A stretch of DNA of 64,000 nt from Apium graveolens (GCF_009905375.1 NC_133657.1:48329231-48393230), one strand, 5' to 3'; shown: positions 25,263 through 36,036, numbered from the stretch's first letter. Notes: generated from the letters alone by a model not told the origin. Translations and numbers: made by a program.

Positions 25263-25788
25263 TGTTATGGATTAAAACTAGTATATATAATTGCTGTATT
25301 TAGTACTAAGGAATGTGAGCTTCAAGGATCGATTTGACTTCTCTTGTGTTTCGTGACTCAATCTGCCTTAACAAGATGCCTACGTACCTTGCTGATTGCC
25401 AAGGATCAAGTCAAAAAACGTAGTTCTGATTTGTGGGGTGAGGCCCCTTATATAGATGTTGGGAGTCCTTGAATTGGACTTGGTATAGGAGACTTGGTGG
25501 GCAAGTCTCATAATTAGAATGGACTTTGGAGTCCTAGATAGTAGGAAACTGATTCCTTATCCTTTTAGGTCCCCTTGAGGCTAATATATAAGGATTTATA
25601 TCCTTATCAGGACACCTCTCAACAGCTAATTTTTCCCTTATTAATTAATTATGAAATTAATTAATAATCAGGGCTTTTGGTCCTTCTTTATTCCATCAGG
25701 CCTGATCTGGTCCATCAGGCTTAACCTTTCTAGCAGCCCATACCTTGCAGTATTTAATTATACTATCATAATTTATTTATCCCTATCA
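25263..25788 (-). repeat. 3' LTR of element R
   Basis: 526 bp, identical in length to the other LTR. In element sense it starts TGATAGGGATAAA and ends CCATAACA. A minus-strand CTATATAAG at 25447-25455 matches that in the 5' LTR. Confidence 0.95.
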
Positions 25789-25805
25789 TTTACCCCCCAA
25801 CTTTT
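25789..25805 (-). other. Polypurine tract of element R
   Basis: On the minus strand AAAAGTTGGGGGGTAAA abuts the 3' LTR, as expected for the plus-strand primer. Confidence 0.8.
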
Positions 25806-25919
25806 GGGAAACATTGATTAGGTTTCACAGAAGTTAAATCTATTCGTTCCATTACAGGGTTTCGTTTTTGCGTAAAGTGTGGAGCGACCTACACATTTAC
25901 AATGAATCTTCCTTTTATT

Positions 25920-26200
25920 CAGGAATTATCTTAATTTCCAGGAATTTTTTCCTAATTTTCTGGGATTTTCCCTAATTTTCTGGGATTTTCCCCTAATTTT
26001 CTGGGGTTTATCCTTAATTTCTGGATTTTTCCCTAATTTTCTGGGATTTTTCCCTAATTTTCTGGGGTTTATCCTTAATTTCTGGATTTTTCCCTAATTT
26101 TCTGGGATTTATCTTTTATTTTCTGGATTTTTCCCTTAATTTCTGGATTTTTCCCTAATTTCCTGGGATTTTTCCCTAATTTCCTGGATTTATCCTTTAT
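25920..26200. repeat. Degenerate short tandem repeat in the R 3' region
   Basis: About a dozen imperfect units of 19-24 bp with the core CCTAATTTTCTGGGATTTTT. The array is T-rich on the plus strand and has no coding potential. Tandem repeats between pol and the 3' LTR are known for Tat-lineage elements. The 130 bases before it (25806-25920) show nothing recognisable. Confidence 0.85.
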
Positions 26201-26343
26201 TTTCTGGATTTATTCCTTATTCCTGAAAATATTAGTATTTTTCAGAAATTATTTAAGGAATTTCCTTATTTTTCTGGATTTATTCCTTATTCCTGAAAAT
26301 ATTAGTATTTTTCAGAAATTATTTAAGGAATTTCCTTATTTTT
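26201..26343. repeat. Exact-length 70-bp tandem duplication with internal hairpin
   Basis: TTTCTGGATTTATTCCTTAT begins at 26201 and again at 26271, and the 70 bp between are duplicated almost perfectly. Each unit contains CTGAAAATA TTAG TATTTTTCAG, a stem-loop with one bulge. Confidence 0.9.
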
Positions 26344-26409
26344 CTGTAATTTTCTAGGAATTTTTCCCTCTCTTTTTCTTCTTTTTTCTTCCTTTTCTTC
26401 TTTTTTTTA

Positions 26410-26890
26410 TACAGATTTCGATCAGGAATCCATTCGACCAGGATCCTGGTCGAATTAAACTTCATATTGCCCTGGTCGACAGGATTTCGGGTAGGATGGT
26501 TTCGATCAGGAATCCTGGTCGAATTTCGGCCAGGATTTTCTTCCTTCCCCTTTTTTTTGTATATTTCGAGCAAGATTTTTCGACCAGGATTTCATTTCGG
26601 TCAGGATTTCATGCTTTTTGACCGAATTAGCTTCTTTTGGTTGCCCAGGTCGACAAAAATTTGGGCAGGGTCCATTCGACCAGGATTTTACCCTGCTTCC
26701 TGGTCGACAGGGTCAAGAAAATTTCTGAAGCTATTCTGGCATTCCGGTCGAATGAAACAGTCATTTCCCTTTTCGACCAAGAATTTTTGGTCAGGATTCT
26801 TTTCTTGACCGAAATAGCTCTCTTTTTTAGCCTTGGTCGAAGAAAATTCGACCTCAATTCATTCGACTAGGATCTTAATGCAAGTCTTGA
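26410..26890. repeat. Inverted and direct TTCGACCAGGAT/ATCCTGGTCGAA repeats
   Basis: Many copies of a roughly 12-bp motif occur in both orientations. Two adjacent copies at 26432-26455 form a perfect 24-bp palindrome (half-site ATTCGACCAGGA). Other copies are near 26485, 26505, 26580, 26675, 26700, 26780 and 26870. No coding frame is convincing, and ORFs in this stretch are repeat artefacts. Confidence 0.85.
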
Positions 26891-26944
26891 TCGAATTGGG
26901 TCAGGCTACTTATTTATATCAACTTTCTGGGTTGATGTCTTCAC

Positions 26945-27392
26945 TTTGGGCCTCTCTTGAGCCCATCTTTTCAACTGGGCTTTGGCTCACAACCCTATTT
27001 TAACCCTATTCCAACACATTGGGCTTTATCCATGTGCCATATGTGCCTCTTTACTTGGGCTTTTGTATTTGGGCCCTTAATCTCTAATCATTTGGGCCCT
27101 TTCCTGGGCTTATGCCTTGGTTCTGGGCTTTTCTCAATGGGCCTTCTTCTTTTTTATTGGATCAGGCAGGGCTTTTTAAACACTTGGGCCCTTAACTGGG
27201 CTTGAGTTTTTCTAGAATTGGGCCCCTTTTCTGAGCCCAAATCCCAGGGTCCTCTAGGATTTTTCCAGATTCTTCCAGAATTTTTTTTTTTTTTTTTAAA
27301 CTTAAGTTTTTCTCTTGATTTTTCCTGGAATTTTCTGGACAATTCCAGAACCTTCTTAATTTTGGGCCCAAATGGGCTTTTTAAGGCCCAAC
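26945..27392 (+). promoter_or_regulatory. Dense TGGGCY (site II-like) motif array upstream of the antisense gene
   Basis: By eye there are 14 TGGGCC/TGGGCT on the plus strand and four reverse copies (AGCCCA or GGCCCA) in about 450 bp, ending 16 bp before a TATA box. TGGGCY is the plant site II element bound by TCP-family factors in promoters of growth-related genes. The density is far above chance for such AT-rich DNA. That it drives the antisense gene is inferred from position. Confidence 0.65.
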
Positions 27393-27406
27393 TTAGCTTT
27401 CAGGTG

Positions 27407-27418
27407 CCTATATATAGG
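27407..27418 (+). promoter_or_regulatory. TATA box of the antisense gene
   Basis: CCTATATATAGG (palindromic) lies 125 bp before the ATG at 27543, followed by a CT-rich leader (CTTCACACTCTTCACTC). Spacing and composition fit a plant core promoter with transcription starting near 27440-27450. Confidence 0.7.
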
Positions 27419-27542
27419 TGGGGGGAGTGTGCATTCACTTCACACTCTTCACTCTTCACTCTTCCTTTTCATCTCAAACCTTCTAACCTTCTCCTCTCAA
27501 ATCCCCTCATTTAGCTTTCCAAGCCTTTTCCAGCTTTACTAA

Positions 27543-29448
27543 ATGGCTGACAAGAGTTCCGAGAGGGCGGCCAAGATAGCCTCGGCTTCAAAACAAGGTA
27601 AGGATATCGAGATCCGTTCTTCGTATATATCTTTAATTGATATGATTAACACTAGGGGGGATGAATATCCCTCCACTGCACATCTCGACTCTTTTAATCA
27701 TTATAATACTTGGCACAACATAGATTTCAATAAACTAAATGCTCGTTATAACGTCCTTCCTCCTCTTAGATTAGTTCCAGTCTCTGGTGGTGACCGTACT
27801 TGCCACTGGAGACCCGACACTCTCTTCATTTACACAGATGCCCTTAATGCTGGGCTTAGGTTTCCTTTCCATCCTTTTATTCCTCATCTTTTGGCTGATT
27901 TACAAATCAACCCGTGTCAGCTTCTTCCAAACGCCTGGAGGAACATTCTATGTTTTATGGTTTGCTGCCTTAGGGAGGGCTTTCCTCTTTCTGTAGCTAT
28001 TTTTAGGAAGGTCTTTCAGTGTTATAATAGTTCTTCCAGTATCTGTGGCTGGGTCTATGTCAAGCAAAGGCCCAAAAGCAAACATATCTTTAACAGCGCC
28101 TCTATTCCTGATAATAATCAAAATTGGAGGAATAGTTTCGTTGGGTTACGTTGGGAGAATGGTGACTGGGGCACACTTTTTTGATCTTCCTTCGGGAAGG
28201 TCAGTGATGGTAGCCTCAAATCCATTCACTTAACTCCTGAAGAAACTATTATTTATAATGGGCTTACTCTGGATGATGGCACTACCACCAGCTGGACTCT
28301 CTTAGAGGAGTTTTCCCTGATTCATGTGCGACTATCCTCTGTTTCTCAACAGGGTATTTTTCTTCCCTTCTCAACTTTATTTCATTTCATTCATTATTGA
28401 CATCACTTATTTTGTCCTTTGCTTTGTTTCAGCTGCTAAGGAGATTAACGAGGACAATGTTCCTCTGGTTGAGGAGACAGCTAGGATGAAGAAAGCTCGG
28501 CTCGCAGGCCTAGACACCCGGGGAAAGGCCACGGAGCCTAGCTTTTTGAAAAAGCACAAGGAGCCTATGGGGGAGGCTTCAACTGAAGGAGCTGGGGGCC
28601 ATAGTGCTCCTATCACTGTTGCTGCCCCTACTGCTGCTGCCACAGGTGCCTTCCAGCCTCTCTGGGGATTCCGCCAAGGGGATACCGTGGTTGATTCCAC
28701 GAAACATGCTTGGGATTGGTCCTACTATAGCGTGACTCCAAAGGACTTTACTGACGTGGTGGCCAACCCTGATCTTGAGAGGATTAAGCTTATGGGAGCC
28801 CAATCTCTGGCTTCGGTATGCCTTCTCTCTTTTGAACTTATCTTTCATTCTTGTAGCGTTTTCTCGCCTTATAGTTTGTTGATTGCTTTGTTTCAGTCTA
28901 ACGCCTATTTTCAAGGCGCTGTGAGGCAAGCCGAGTCATGGAAGCGTGCTTCTGATAAGGCCGATAATGCCCTAAGGAGGCAACAGAAGAAATATGCTAC
29001 CCTAGAGAAGAAGCTCAAGCGCAAGGAGGAAGAACTCGGAGAGTCCAACGCTGAGCTAGTGGTACTTCGGGCGGAGAAGGATAAAGCCATAGACAACTAT
29101 CTGGACTCGGAGGAGTTTACCCAATCCATGAGGATTAGGGATGATTCAGTCTTTCCGGGGTTTTTTAGGACTGGTTGGGACACGGCCCTTGGGACCGTGA
29201 ACGAGGCTTGTCCTGATATTAACCCGGCGGACTATGTCTGCCCTGATGACGAGGCTTTACTACAGAGGTTTCGTACCCGAGTAGTTGTCTAGGACCATGT
29301 TCCTCAGGATCCACTCCTTCCTCCTCCCGAGTCTTCTTCCAGACCTGCTGAGGACGACAGCTCTTCCTCCTCCTCTGAAATGACGGAGACATCCAGCGAG
29401 AGCGGAGAGGATGATGATATGGATGCCGAGGGCACCTCAGCTCCTTAG
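27543..29448 (+). pseudogene. Antisense gene of element R (three exons, gypsy-associated antisense ORF family)
   Basis: Exon 1 is 27543-28353. Intron 1 is 28354-28432 (GT...TTTGTTTCAG). Exon 2 is 28433-28815. Intron 2 is 28816-28896 (GTATGC...TTTCAG). Exon 3 is 28897-29448. The phases join correctly (1, then 0). Two in-frame stops break it: TGA at 28182-28184 and TAG at 29290-29292. The N-terminal domain (TWHNIDFNKLNARYNV, LNAGLRFPFHPFIPHLLADL, INPCQLLPNAWR) belongs to the plant family usually labelled putative gypsy-type transposon. Exon 2 is Ala/Gly-rich; exon 3 has a charged coiled coil (ALRRQQKKYATLEKKLKRKE) and an acidic Ser-rich tail. It converges on integrase, 315 bp away. The biochemical function of this family is not known to me. 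Confidence 0.82.
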
Positions 29449-29762
29449 AGCTTTTTCAGCCCTGCGTGGCTTGTCTTATTGTCGAGACTTTATTTATCAA
29501 ATTTCTTGTAATATTTATCTGATCTTATTTTGTTTATCACCTTTTATGCTTGCATCCATGCATTTGGTTTTTTATTTGTTAGGCCACAAACATACTTTGA
29601 AGAACTCATGAATTTCATAAAATTGTCCGGGATTCGTCCCTTACACAAGTCTTAATAAACTTCGTAATAAAACTAAAACATATAAATCCTAAGCAAGCAA
29701 AGCTTCAAGGTGCTTTTCAACCTACTCGCCATCCTGATGAGTGAGAATCGTATCCGGCTGCC
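29449..29762. other. Intergenic gap between convergent antisense gene and gag-pol of R
   Basis: No ORF is present. On the plus strand a T-rich stretch (TTTATTTATCAAATTTCTTG, TTATTTTGTTTATC) follows the antisense stop and could serve as its 3' end. A polyadenylation signal cannot be assigned with certainty. Confidence 0.6.
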
Positions 29763-30788
29763 CTATACATAGTAAACCTTCAGGTTTTGTGCATGCCAAG
29801 TTCTCGGGAATTCAAAACCATCCATAGTCTCTAGCTTGTAGGTTCCTCTACCTTGAACACTCTTGACTCTGTACGGCCCTTCCCAATTCGGGGCAAGCTT
29901 CCCTTTTTGTCCTACACCAGATGCTTCTATCTTCCTCAAGACTAGATCGCTTTGTTTAAAAAACCTTTCTTTAACCCTTAGGTTGTAGTAGAATGAATCA
30001 TTTTTCTGATATTCTACTATCTTTGCATGTGCCTTATCTCGCACTTCATCGATCAGATCCAGGGCTAACCTCTGCCCTTCCTCATTTTCTTCTACATTGA
30101 AAGCCTGAATCCTTGGAGAGGAATGTGATATCTCTACTTGAACTACTGCTTCTGCCCCATATGCCAACATGAAGGGAGTTGCTCCTGTCGTGACTCTACA
30201 GGTAGTCCTATAGGCCCATAATATGGGAAGTATCTCATCCACCCAATTATTTCTTGACTTCTCGATCCTTTTCTTTAATCCATCCAGGATTATTCGATTT
30301 GCTACTTCTGCTTGCCCATTAGCTTGTGGGTGAGCCACAGAGGTGAACCGTAACTCAATTTCATTTTCTTCACAATACTTCTTGAATTCCTCGTTGTTGA
30401 ATTGTGTCCCATTATCAGTGACGAGGATACGGGGAATTCTATATTGGCACATAATGTTTTCCCACAGGAATTGTGCAACCTGCTTAGTTGTGATTTTGGC
30501 CAAGGGTTTGGCTTCAATCCACTTAGTGAAATAATCAATGGCTACAATTAGAAACTTCCTTTGTGCTGTGGCCATAGGGAAAGGCCCTAGAATATCCATC
30601 CCCCACATAGCAAAGGGAATAGGCGAGTTGATAGAGGTCAGCATCTCGGGGGGTTGTCTAACAACTGGTGCATGCTTCTGACAGCGATCACACTTCTTCA
30701 CATATTCTTTGGCATCAGTCATCATTTCTGGCCAATAGAAACCTAAACGGGTTATCTTATGAGCCAAGGCCCTGCCCCCCAAGTGCTA
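29763..30788 (-). pseudogene. Element R integrase
   Basis: A 339-residue stretch preceded by an in-frame stop (30786-30788). A zinc-binding end (CDRCQKHA), the core D in WGMDILGPFP, the second D in VTDNGTQFNN and the following PQANGQAEVANR with Glu are all present, so the catalytic triad looks intact. The C-terminal part has LRKIEASGVGQKGKLAPNWEGPY and ends naturally at 29763-29765. No chromodomain is seen, as expected for Tat elements. Confidence 0.93.
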
Positions 30789-31535
30789 TCCACAAATACC
30801 TTCATGCACTTCTTCAAGAGCCAAGCGTGCCTCATCAGGCCTGAGACACCTCAAGTAAGGAACCACGAAAGATCTTTTATACAGAATACCATCTATTAAA
30901 GAGTACCTTAGTGCTCGAATAGTTAACTTCCGTGCTTCAGTTGCATTGCTTGGCAACCAACCGGTCTGAATGTGAGCCTTGATGGGATCAATCCATGACG
31001 TCCCCAAGCCTATGGGAGCCACTAGCTTAACATCTATGCTTCGTGTCTTCAAAACACGGAAGTACACACTTCCTGAACTTTCTTCAATCTCAGATGAAGC
31101 AAACTTTGATAACGCATCTACCTTAACATTTTCTTCCCTTGGAATGTGTTCAACATGGCATTCATTAAATTGGGTCATCACAGCCCTTACTAGGCGTACA
31201 TACTTAGCCATCGTATCATCCCTTGCCTCAAATTCTCCCTTTACCTGAGATATGATTAGCTTTGAGTCTCCGCGGACCTTTAAGTTTTTGACTCTAAGTG
31301 TCCCAGCTAGACCAAGGCCAGCTATCAGGGCTTCATATTCTGCCTCATTATTTGTGGTTGGGAAGTCTAGCTTCATAGCATACTCAATCAAGAATCCATC
31401 AGGGCTTTGCAAAACCAATCCTGCCCCACTAGAGTTTGTTTTTGATGCTCCATCAAAATAGAGAACCCAATACTCTTTATCATCCTTCCCTTTGCTTTCA
31501 TTATCATCTCCCTTGTCTTGAGATATGGCATCTTC
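30786..31535 (-). pseudogene. Element R second, archaeal-type RNase H (aRNH)
   Basis: Open frame between stops at 31536-31538 and 30786-30788. RNase H residues are visible: YFDGASKTNSSGAG (first Asp), NNEAEYEALIAGL (Glu), VRGDSKLIISQVKGEFEA (Asp) and HIPREENVKVDALSKFAS (last Asp). An extra RNase H of this type between the ordinary RNase H and integrase is a hallmark of the Tat lineage. It may supplement or replace the weaker connection-type RNase H; this role is inferred. Confidence 0.88.
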
Positions 31536-31838
31536 CTACCCCCCGACTTCTTGGTTGAGTGTGGTACATTCCACCACGAAGTCAGCTAGTGCCTGGGCTT
31601 TTATGGCCGTACGTGGCTTATACTTGAGATTGAACTCTCCCAACTCTATTGCCCACTTAATCAATCTCCCACTTGCCTTGGGACTGTGAATGATATTTCT
31701 CAGTGGTTGATTCGTTAGCACCTCAATCCGATGAGCCTGAAAGTAAGGACGCAGTTTTCTTGAAGCCATTACCAAGGCTAGAGCGAATTTCTCAATAGTT
31801 GAATAATTCAACTCAGCACCATGCAAAATTTTGCTGAC
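31536..31838 (-). pseudogene. Element R first RNase H, C-terminal part
   Basis: AELNYSTIEKFALALVMASR, RPYFQAHRIEVLTNQPLRNI and AQALADFVVE are gypsy RNase H motifs continuing directly from the RT. A TAA at 31839-31841 separates it from RT, in the same frame. In TNQPLRNI the usual catalytic Asp of the TDHKSL-type motif is replaced, which is common in Tat elements. Confidence 0.85.
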
Positions 31839-32804
31839 TTAGTATACGGGTTTCTGGACTTTCAGTTCCTCCTTAACCAACACCGCGCTCAAGGCGCCCT
31901 CTGAAACAGCCAAGTACAAGAATAAAACTTCATTCAGAACTGGCTTGGCCAACAACGGGGCCAGGCCCATATACTTCTTTAACTCTTCAAATGCCTTCTG
32001 ATTTTCCTTACTCCATACAAAGCCTTTGATGTTCTTTAATGACTTGAAGAATGACAAGCACTTGTCTCCTGACTTGGAGATGAATCGTCCTAGCACAGCA
32101 ACCCTTCCTGTGAGCTTCTGAACATCCTTGATAGTTTTTGGTGGTTCCATGTCCAGGATCGCCTTTATTTTATCGGGGTTAGCCTCAATTCCCCTTTTTG
32201 AGACCATCAATCCCAAGAATTTTCCAGACCCTACTCCGAAAGCACACTTCGTAGGATTCAACATCATCTTGTGATACCTCAGGACCTCAAAAGCTTCCCT
32301 CAAATGGGTTATGTGATCAGTCTTTACTAGGCTCTTGACTAACATGTCATCAACATAGACTTCCATAGTCTTACCAATAAGATCCTTAAAAATTTTGTTC
32401 ACCAACCTTTGATAGGTGGCTCCTGCATTCTTGAGACCAAACGCCATAACAAGATAACAATAAACACCAAAGTCAGTGATAAATGATACCTTTGGAATGT
32501 CATCCTTATGCATTTTGATCTGGTTGTATCCGCTAAATGCATCCATGAAACTCAGCATCTCATGTCCAGCAGTGGCATCAATCAAAGTATCAATTCTAGG
32601 CAGCGGAAAACAGTCTTTGGGGCATGCATCATTCAGATCAGTAAAGTCTATACACATTCTCCACTTTCCATTAGCCTTCTTCACCATTACAGGGTTTGCT
32701 AACCACTCCGGAAATTGAATCTCCTCAATGAAACCAGCCTCTAAGAGCTTTTCTACTTCCTGCTTTATAGCCTCTTGTCTTTCCGGGGCAAAATTTCTTT
32801 TCTT
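31839..32804 (-). pseudogene. Element R reverse transcriptase
   Basis: The frame is open from a stop at 32805-32807. FPEWLANPVMVKKANGKWRM, CIDFTDLNDACPKDCFPLPR, SFMDAFSGYNQIKM, YLVMAFGLKNAGATYQRLVN and YVDDMLVKSL are present in order, so the RT fingers and palm including YVDD are intact. KFLGLMVSKRGIEANPDKI and the thumb follow. Only single stops separate it from gag-PR and RNase H. Confidence 0.93.
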
Positions 32805-34850
32805 TTATTTCACTATCTTCCGGCTTGGATCCACGTTTAGCTTGTGAGTAATTAACTCCGGGTCTATGCCTGGCATATCAGCTGCTGACCATGCAAACAC
32901 ATCACTATTTTCTTGCAAAAATTTCACTAACTTCCCTCTAAGGGGCTCCTCTAATGTGGCTCCAATGAAAGTCATCCTCTCAGGATTCTCGGGGTCTAAA
33001 GGAACCGAAACCAATTCTTCTGCTGGCCTTCCTCTATTCTCATCATTTTCTCGAACATCCATATCTTCAATAGGAAGAACCTGCCCCCCGACTCCATCTG
33101 CCCTCAAAGAGGCCACATAATAGCTTCTAGCCATTTTTTGATCTCCTCTCTCTTCTCCAATCCCGTTTCGGGTGGGAAACTTCATGACTGAATGGTAGGA
33201 AGAGGGGACTGCCTTGAAGGCATGTATCCCTTTTCTCCCCATGATAGCATTATAAGTTGAACTAGCCTTTACCACCACGAAATCCAGCATCTGCGTTGCT
33301 TGCCTTGGCTCCGTACCTATGGTGGTCGGCAATTTGATTATCCCTTCCACAGGACATTCTACTCCAGCAAATCCATATATCGGCATGTCGGTTGGTGTCA
33401 ACTGGGAGTCGTTATACCCCATCCTTAGAAAGGTGTCGTGGAGCAAGATATCCACAGAAGCACCATTATCCACAAGGACCCTCTTAACCGGGCTATTTCC
33501 TATTACCGGTGTTATGACGAGCGGGTCGTCATGGGGAAACTTCACACCCTCTAGGTCGGAATCATCAAAAGCCAATGTTACTTCTGTCCTGGCCCTCTTC
33601 GGGGCTTCGCCAACAATATGCATAACCTCCCTGGTGTGTGCCTTTCTGGAATTTTTGGACAATCCAGCAGCAGTTGGACCTCCAAAGATCGTGTTTATCA
33701 CAGGTCCTCGAGGGCGTCGTGGTCCTCCAAAAATTGCATTTATAACCGGCCCTCTAGGTTGGGGATTCCGCCCCTGATCGTCTTGGTCCCTCCTACGATC
33801 TTCAAAGTTCTTCCTTGCATTATTGTTTCTGTCCCCTCCATCTCCAGTATACTTGTTCAACCTTCCTTTTCGAATCAAAAACTCAATTTCATCTTTCAAT
33901 TGCCTACACTCATCGGTGTCATGGCCAACATCCTTGTGAAACCTGCAATACTTGCTCTTATCTAGATTGGCGGGATCAGCCTTCAAGGGCTTAGGCCAGC
34001 GAATATCTCTATCTTTCTCAATCTCCATCAAAATCTGACTTCTAGGAGCACTCAGCTTAGCGTATTCAGTGAACTTTTGCCCAGGTCCTCCCTTCTTGGG
34101 GGTTGAATCAGGGTTTTGTTCGGTTCTAGGATATTTGTCCTTAGCGATATACTCCAGATCAGTTTTTCGCTTCTTGCCTCCAGTGGGCTCATTACTTACT
34201 ACGGTCTTCCTCATGCTTTCTTCAACCTTGATATACTTCCCTGACCTCTCTTGGAGTTGCAACATGTTTTTAGGGGGATGTTTGGCCAAGGACATCTTGA
34301 AAAACTCATCCCTAGTTCCTTGTTGTGCTATCATGGCTACCTTATCATCAAGGTCCGAGACTTTTAAAGCCTCCTTTGTGAAACGATTCAGGTAATCTCT
34401 CAAGGATTCCTTAGCTCCCTGCACAAGACTCATAAGAGATGCTGAACTTTTCTCATGGACTCTTCCACTGATGAATTGCTTAATAAAAGCCTGACTTAAT
34501 TCTCTGAACGATCCAATAGAATTTGGGGGCAGGCGACTGTACCATCTTTGAGCCATACCCGACAGGGTTTGAGGGAAGGCCCGACACTTTATAGCATCAT
34601 TCACGGGTTACAGCAGTAGTGCATTAGAGAATGTCCTAACATGATTAGCGGGGTCTCCCGTGCCATCATAGGCTTTGATAGTGGGCATCTTGAATTTCCT
34701 TGAGATATGGGCATTCATTATCTCTTCTGTGAATGGTGGAGTTGGATCATCAGGATCTCCAAGGGGAAGGAGATTGCTTGGATCAGTTCTTGGGACAGCA
34801 GCCCTTCTTCGTACCGGACCATCCAGGTCTATGACAGGAGGAGGATTTCT
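32805..34850 (-). pseudogene. Element R gag core and protease
   Basis: One frame holds 32805-34604, extending upstream through an in-frame TAA just 5' of 34604 to about 34850. The gag core (GMAQRWYSRLPPNSIGSF, FIKQFISGRVHEKS) comes first. A zinc-knuckle-like YCRFHKDVGHDTDEC is near residues 218-232 of the 599-residue stretch, followed by a basic region with a duplicated GPVINAIFGGP / GPVINTIFGGP unit. Protease has VLVDNGASVDILLHDTFLRM, with D-N-G in place of the usual D-S/T-G. The stop at 32805-32807 separates it from RT. Confidence 0.9.
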
Positions 34851-35476
34851 CCCCTAGGAGGTATCTGGGGTCTGGTGGCCTGGTGAACCTCCAAATCACG
34901 CCTCAGCCTTTGGATTTCAGCCTCATGAGCCCTGATCCTTTCCTGTACTTCTTGGGGATTCGCCCCTGGGGTGCTTTGGGGGCGTTGCCTTCCATCGGCC
35001 ATTGGCTCTTTTCCAGGACGCCTCCTTCTCGGGGCCACTTCATCATCCGAAGATTCGGAATCTCTCTCAGTGTAAGGACCAGAAAATTCCCGATCCTCAG
35101 GGATAGGACCCAAACCTCGTATATAGGGGGGCGACTGCCCTCGTGCTTCGCTTCGCCCAACATATCCGCTTCCTCCAACCTCAGGGTGAAGGGGCATCCC
35201 ATAAGGGGGGTTAGTAGTAACAATAGTTGAATATTCATACCCGACGGGTTAAGAATTCACAGGTATATGTACTTGTTGAACTTGAGGATTCGTACCTTGA
35301 ATAGTCGGGGGAGTTGTCCCTTATAGCTGAGGTTGAGTTGCCCCTGTCTGGGCTTCCCCCTGAGTAGATGCATAAGTTGAATGGGGAGGAACCTCCACGG
35401 TTGATGAAATCACCTGGGTTGTCTCTGATGGTGTTCCTTCCTCTAGAGCTCCAATTGTTCTCCGTGTTCTCGCCAT
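34829..35476 (-). pseudogene. Element R gag N-terminal region
   Basis: The likely start is the ATG at 35476-35474 (MARTRRTIGALEEG), 17 bp inside the primer binding site. In-frame stops at 35321-35323 and near 35250 interrupt it. A Pro/Arg/Glu-rich segment with a coiled coil (VQERIRAHEAEIQRLRRDLE) follows, and a frameshift near 34850 moves into the frame used by the rest of gag-pol. Confidence 0.8.
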
Positions 35477-35492
35477 GGTTGTTGTTGTGGTT

Positions 35493-35508
35493 CCCACAGA
35501 CGGCGCCA
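35493..35508 (-). other. Primer binding site of element R
   Basis: On the minus strand TTTGGCGCCGTCTGTGGG directly follows the 5' LTR. TGGCGCC is the common primer site start in Athila/Tat gypsy elements. The exact tRNA (Asp-like or Arg-like) cannot be settled here. Confidence 0.85.
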
Positions 35509-35510
35509 AA

Positions 35511-36036
35511 TGTTATGGATTAAAACTAGTATATATAATTGCTGTATTTAGTACTAAGGAACGTGAGCTTCAAGGCTCGATTTGACTGCTCTTGTGTTTC
35601 GTGACTCAATCTGCCTTAACAAGATGCCTACGTACCTTGCTGATTGCCAAGGATCAAGTCAAAAAACGTAGTTCTGATTTGTGGGGTGAGGCCCCTTATA
35701 TAGATGTTGGGAGTCCTTGAATTGGACTTGGTATAGGAGACTTGGTGGGCAAGTCTCATAATTAGAATGGACTTTGGAGTCCTAGATAGTAGGAAACTGA
35801 TTCCTTATCCTTTTAGGTCCCCTTGAGGCTAATATATAAGGATTTATATCCTTATCAGGACTCCTCTCAACAGCTGATTTTTCCCTTATTAATTAATTAC
35901 GAAATTAATTAATAATCAGGGCTTTTGGGCCTTCTTTATTCCATCAGGCCTGATCTGGTCCATCAGGCTTAACCTTTCTAGCAGCCCATACCTTGCAGTA
36001 TTTAATTATACCATCATAATTTATTTATCCCTATCA
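35511..36036 (-). repeat. 5' LTR of element R
   Basis: 526 bp, pairing with 25263-25788. The minus-strand CTATATAAG at 35695-35703 is the likely TATA box of the gag-pol transcript. Confidence 0.95.

Larger units (their letters stand above)
25263..36036 (-). mobile_element. Element R: Tat/Retand-like Ty3/gypsy retrotransposon with antisense gene
   Basis: LTRs of 526 bp (25263-25788 and 35511-36036) are flanked by GGTAG (25258-25262 and 36037-36041). By eye the LTRs differ at about eight positions, the best-matched pair relative to length that I examined. Gag-pol reads on the minus strand. Tat lineage is indicated by the RNase H plus archaeal-type RNase H pair, the TTTGGCGCC primer site, and about 4 kb between integrase and the 3' LTR holding an antisense ORF. 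Confidence 0.95.

Noticed and set aside
24661..25275. Third-ORF reading frame ending naturally at 25275
   Set aside because: The last residues and stop come from the R LTR. The real frame is interrupted at 25262 and resumes after 36041.
26319..26870. Several overlapping ORFs on both strands in the R 3' region
   Set aside because: They are produced by low-complexity and inverted repeats, with no consistent frame or domain.
28816..28896. Continuous translation through intron 2 of the antisense gene
   Set aside because: The 81-bp stretch keeps the frame by length only. It has GT...TTTCAG ends and a pyrimidine-rich tract and encodes an out-of-character hydrophobic segment, so I treat it as an intron.
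32866..34395. Plus-strand ORFs of 84-152 codons opposite R gag
   Set aside because: Shadows of the minus-strand gag-protease frame; the minus strand has clear motifs and the plus strand none.
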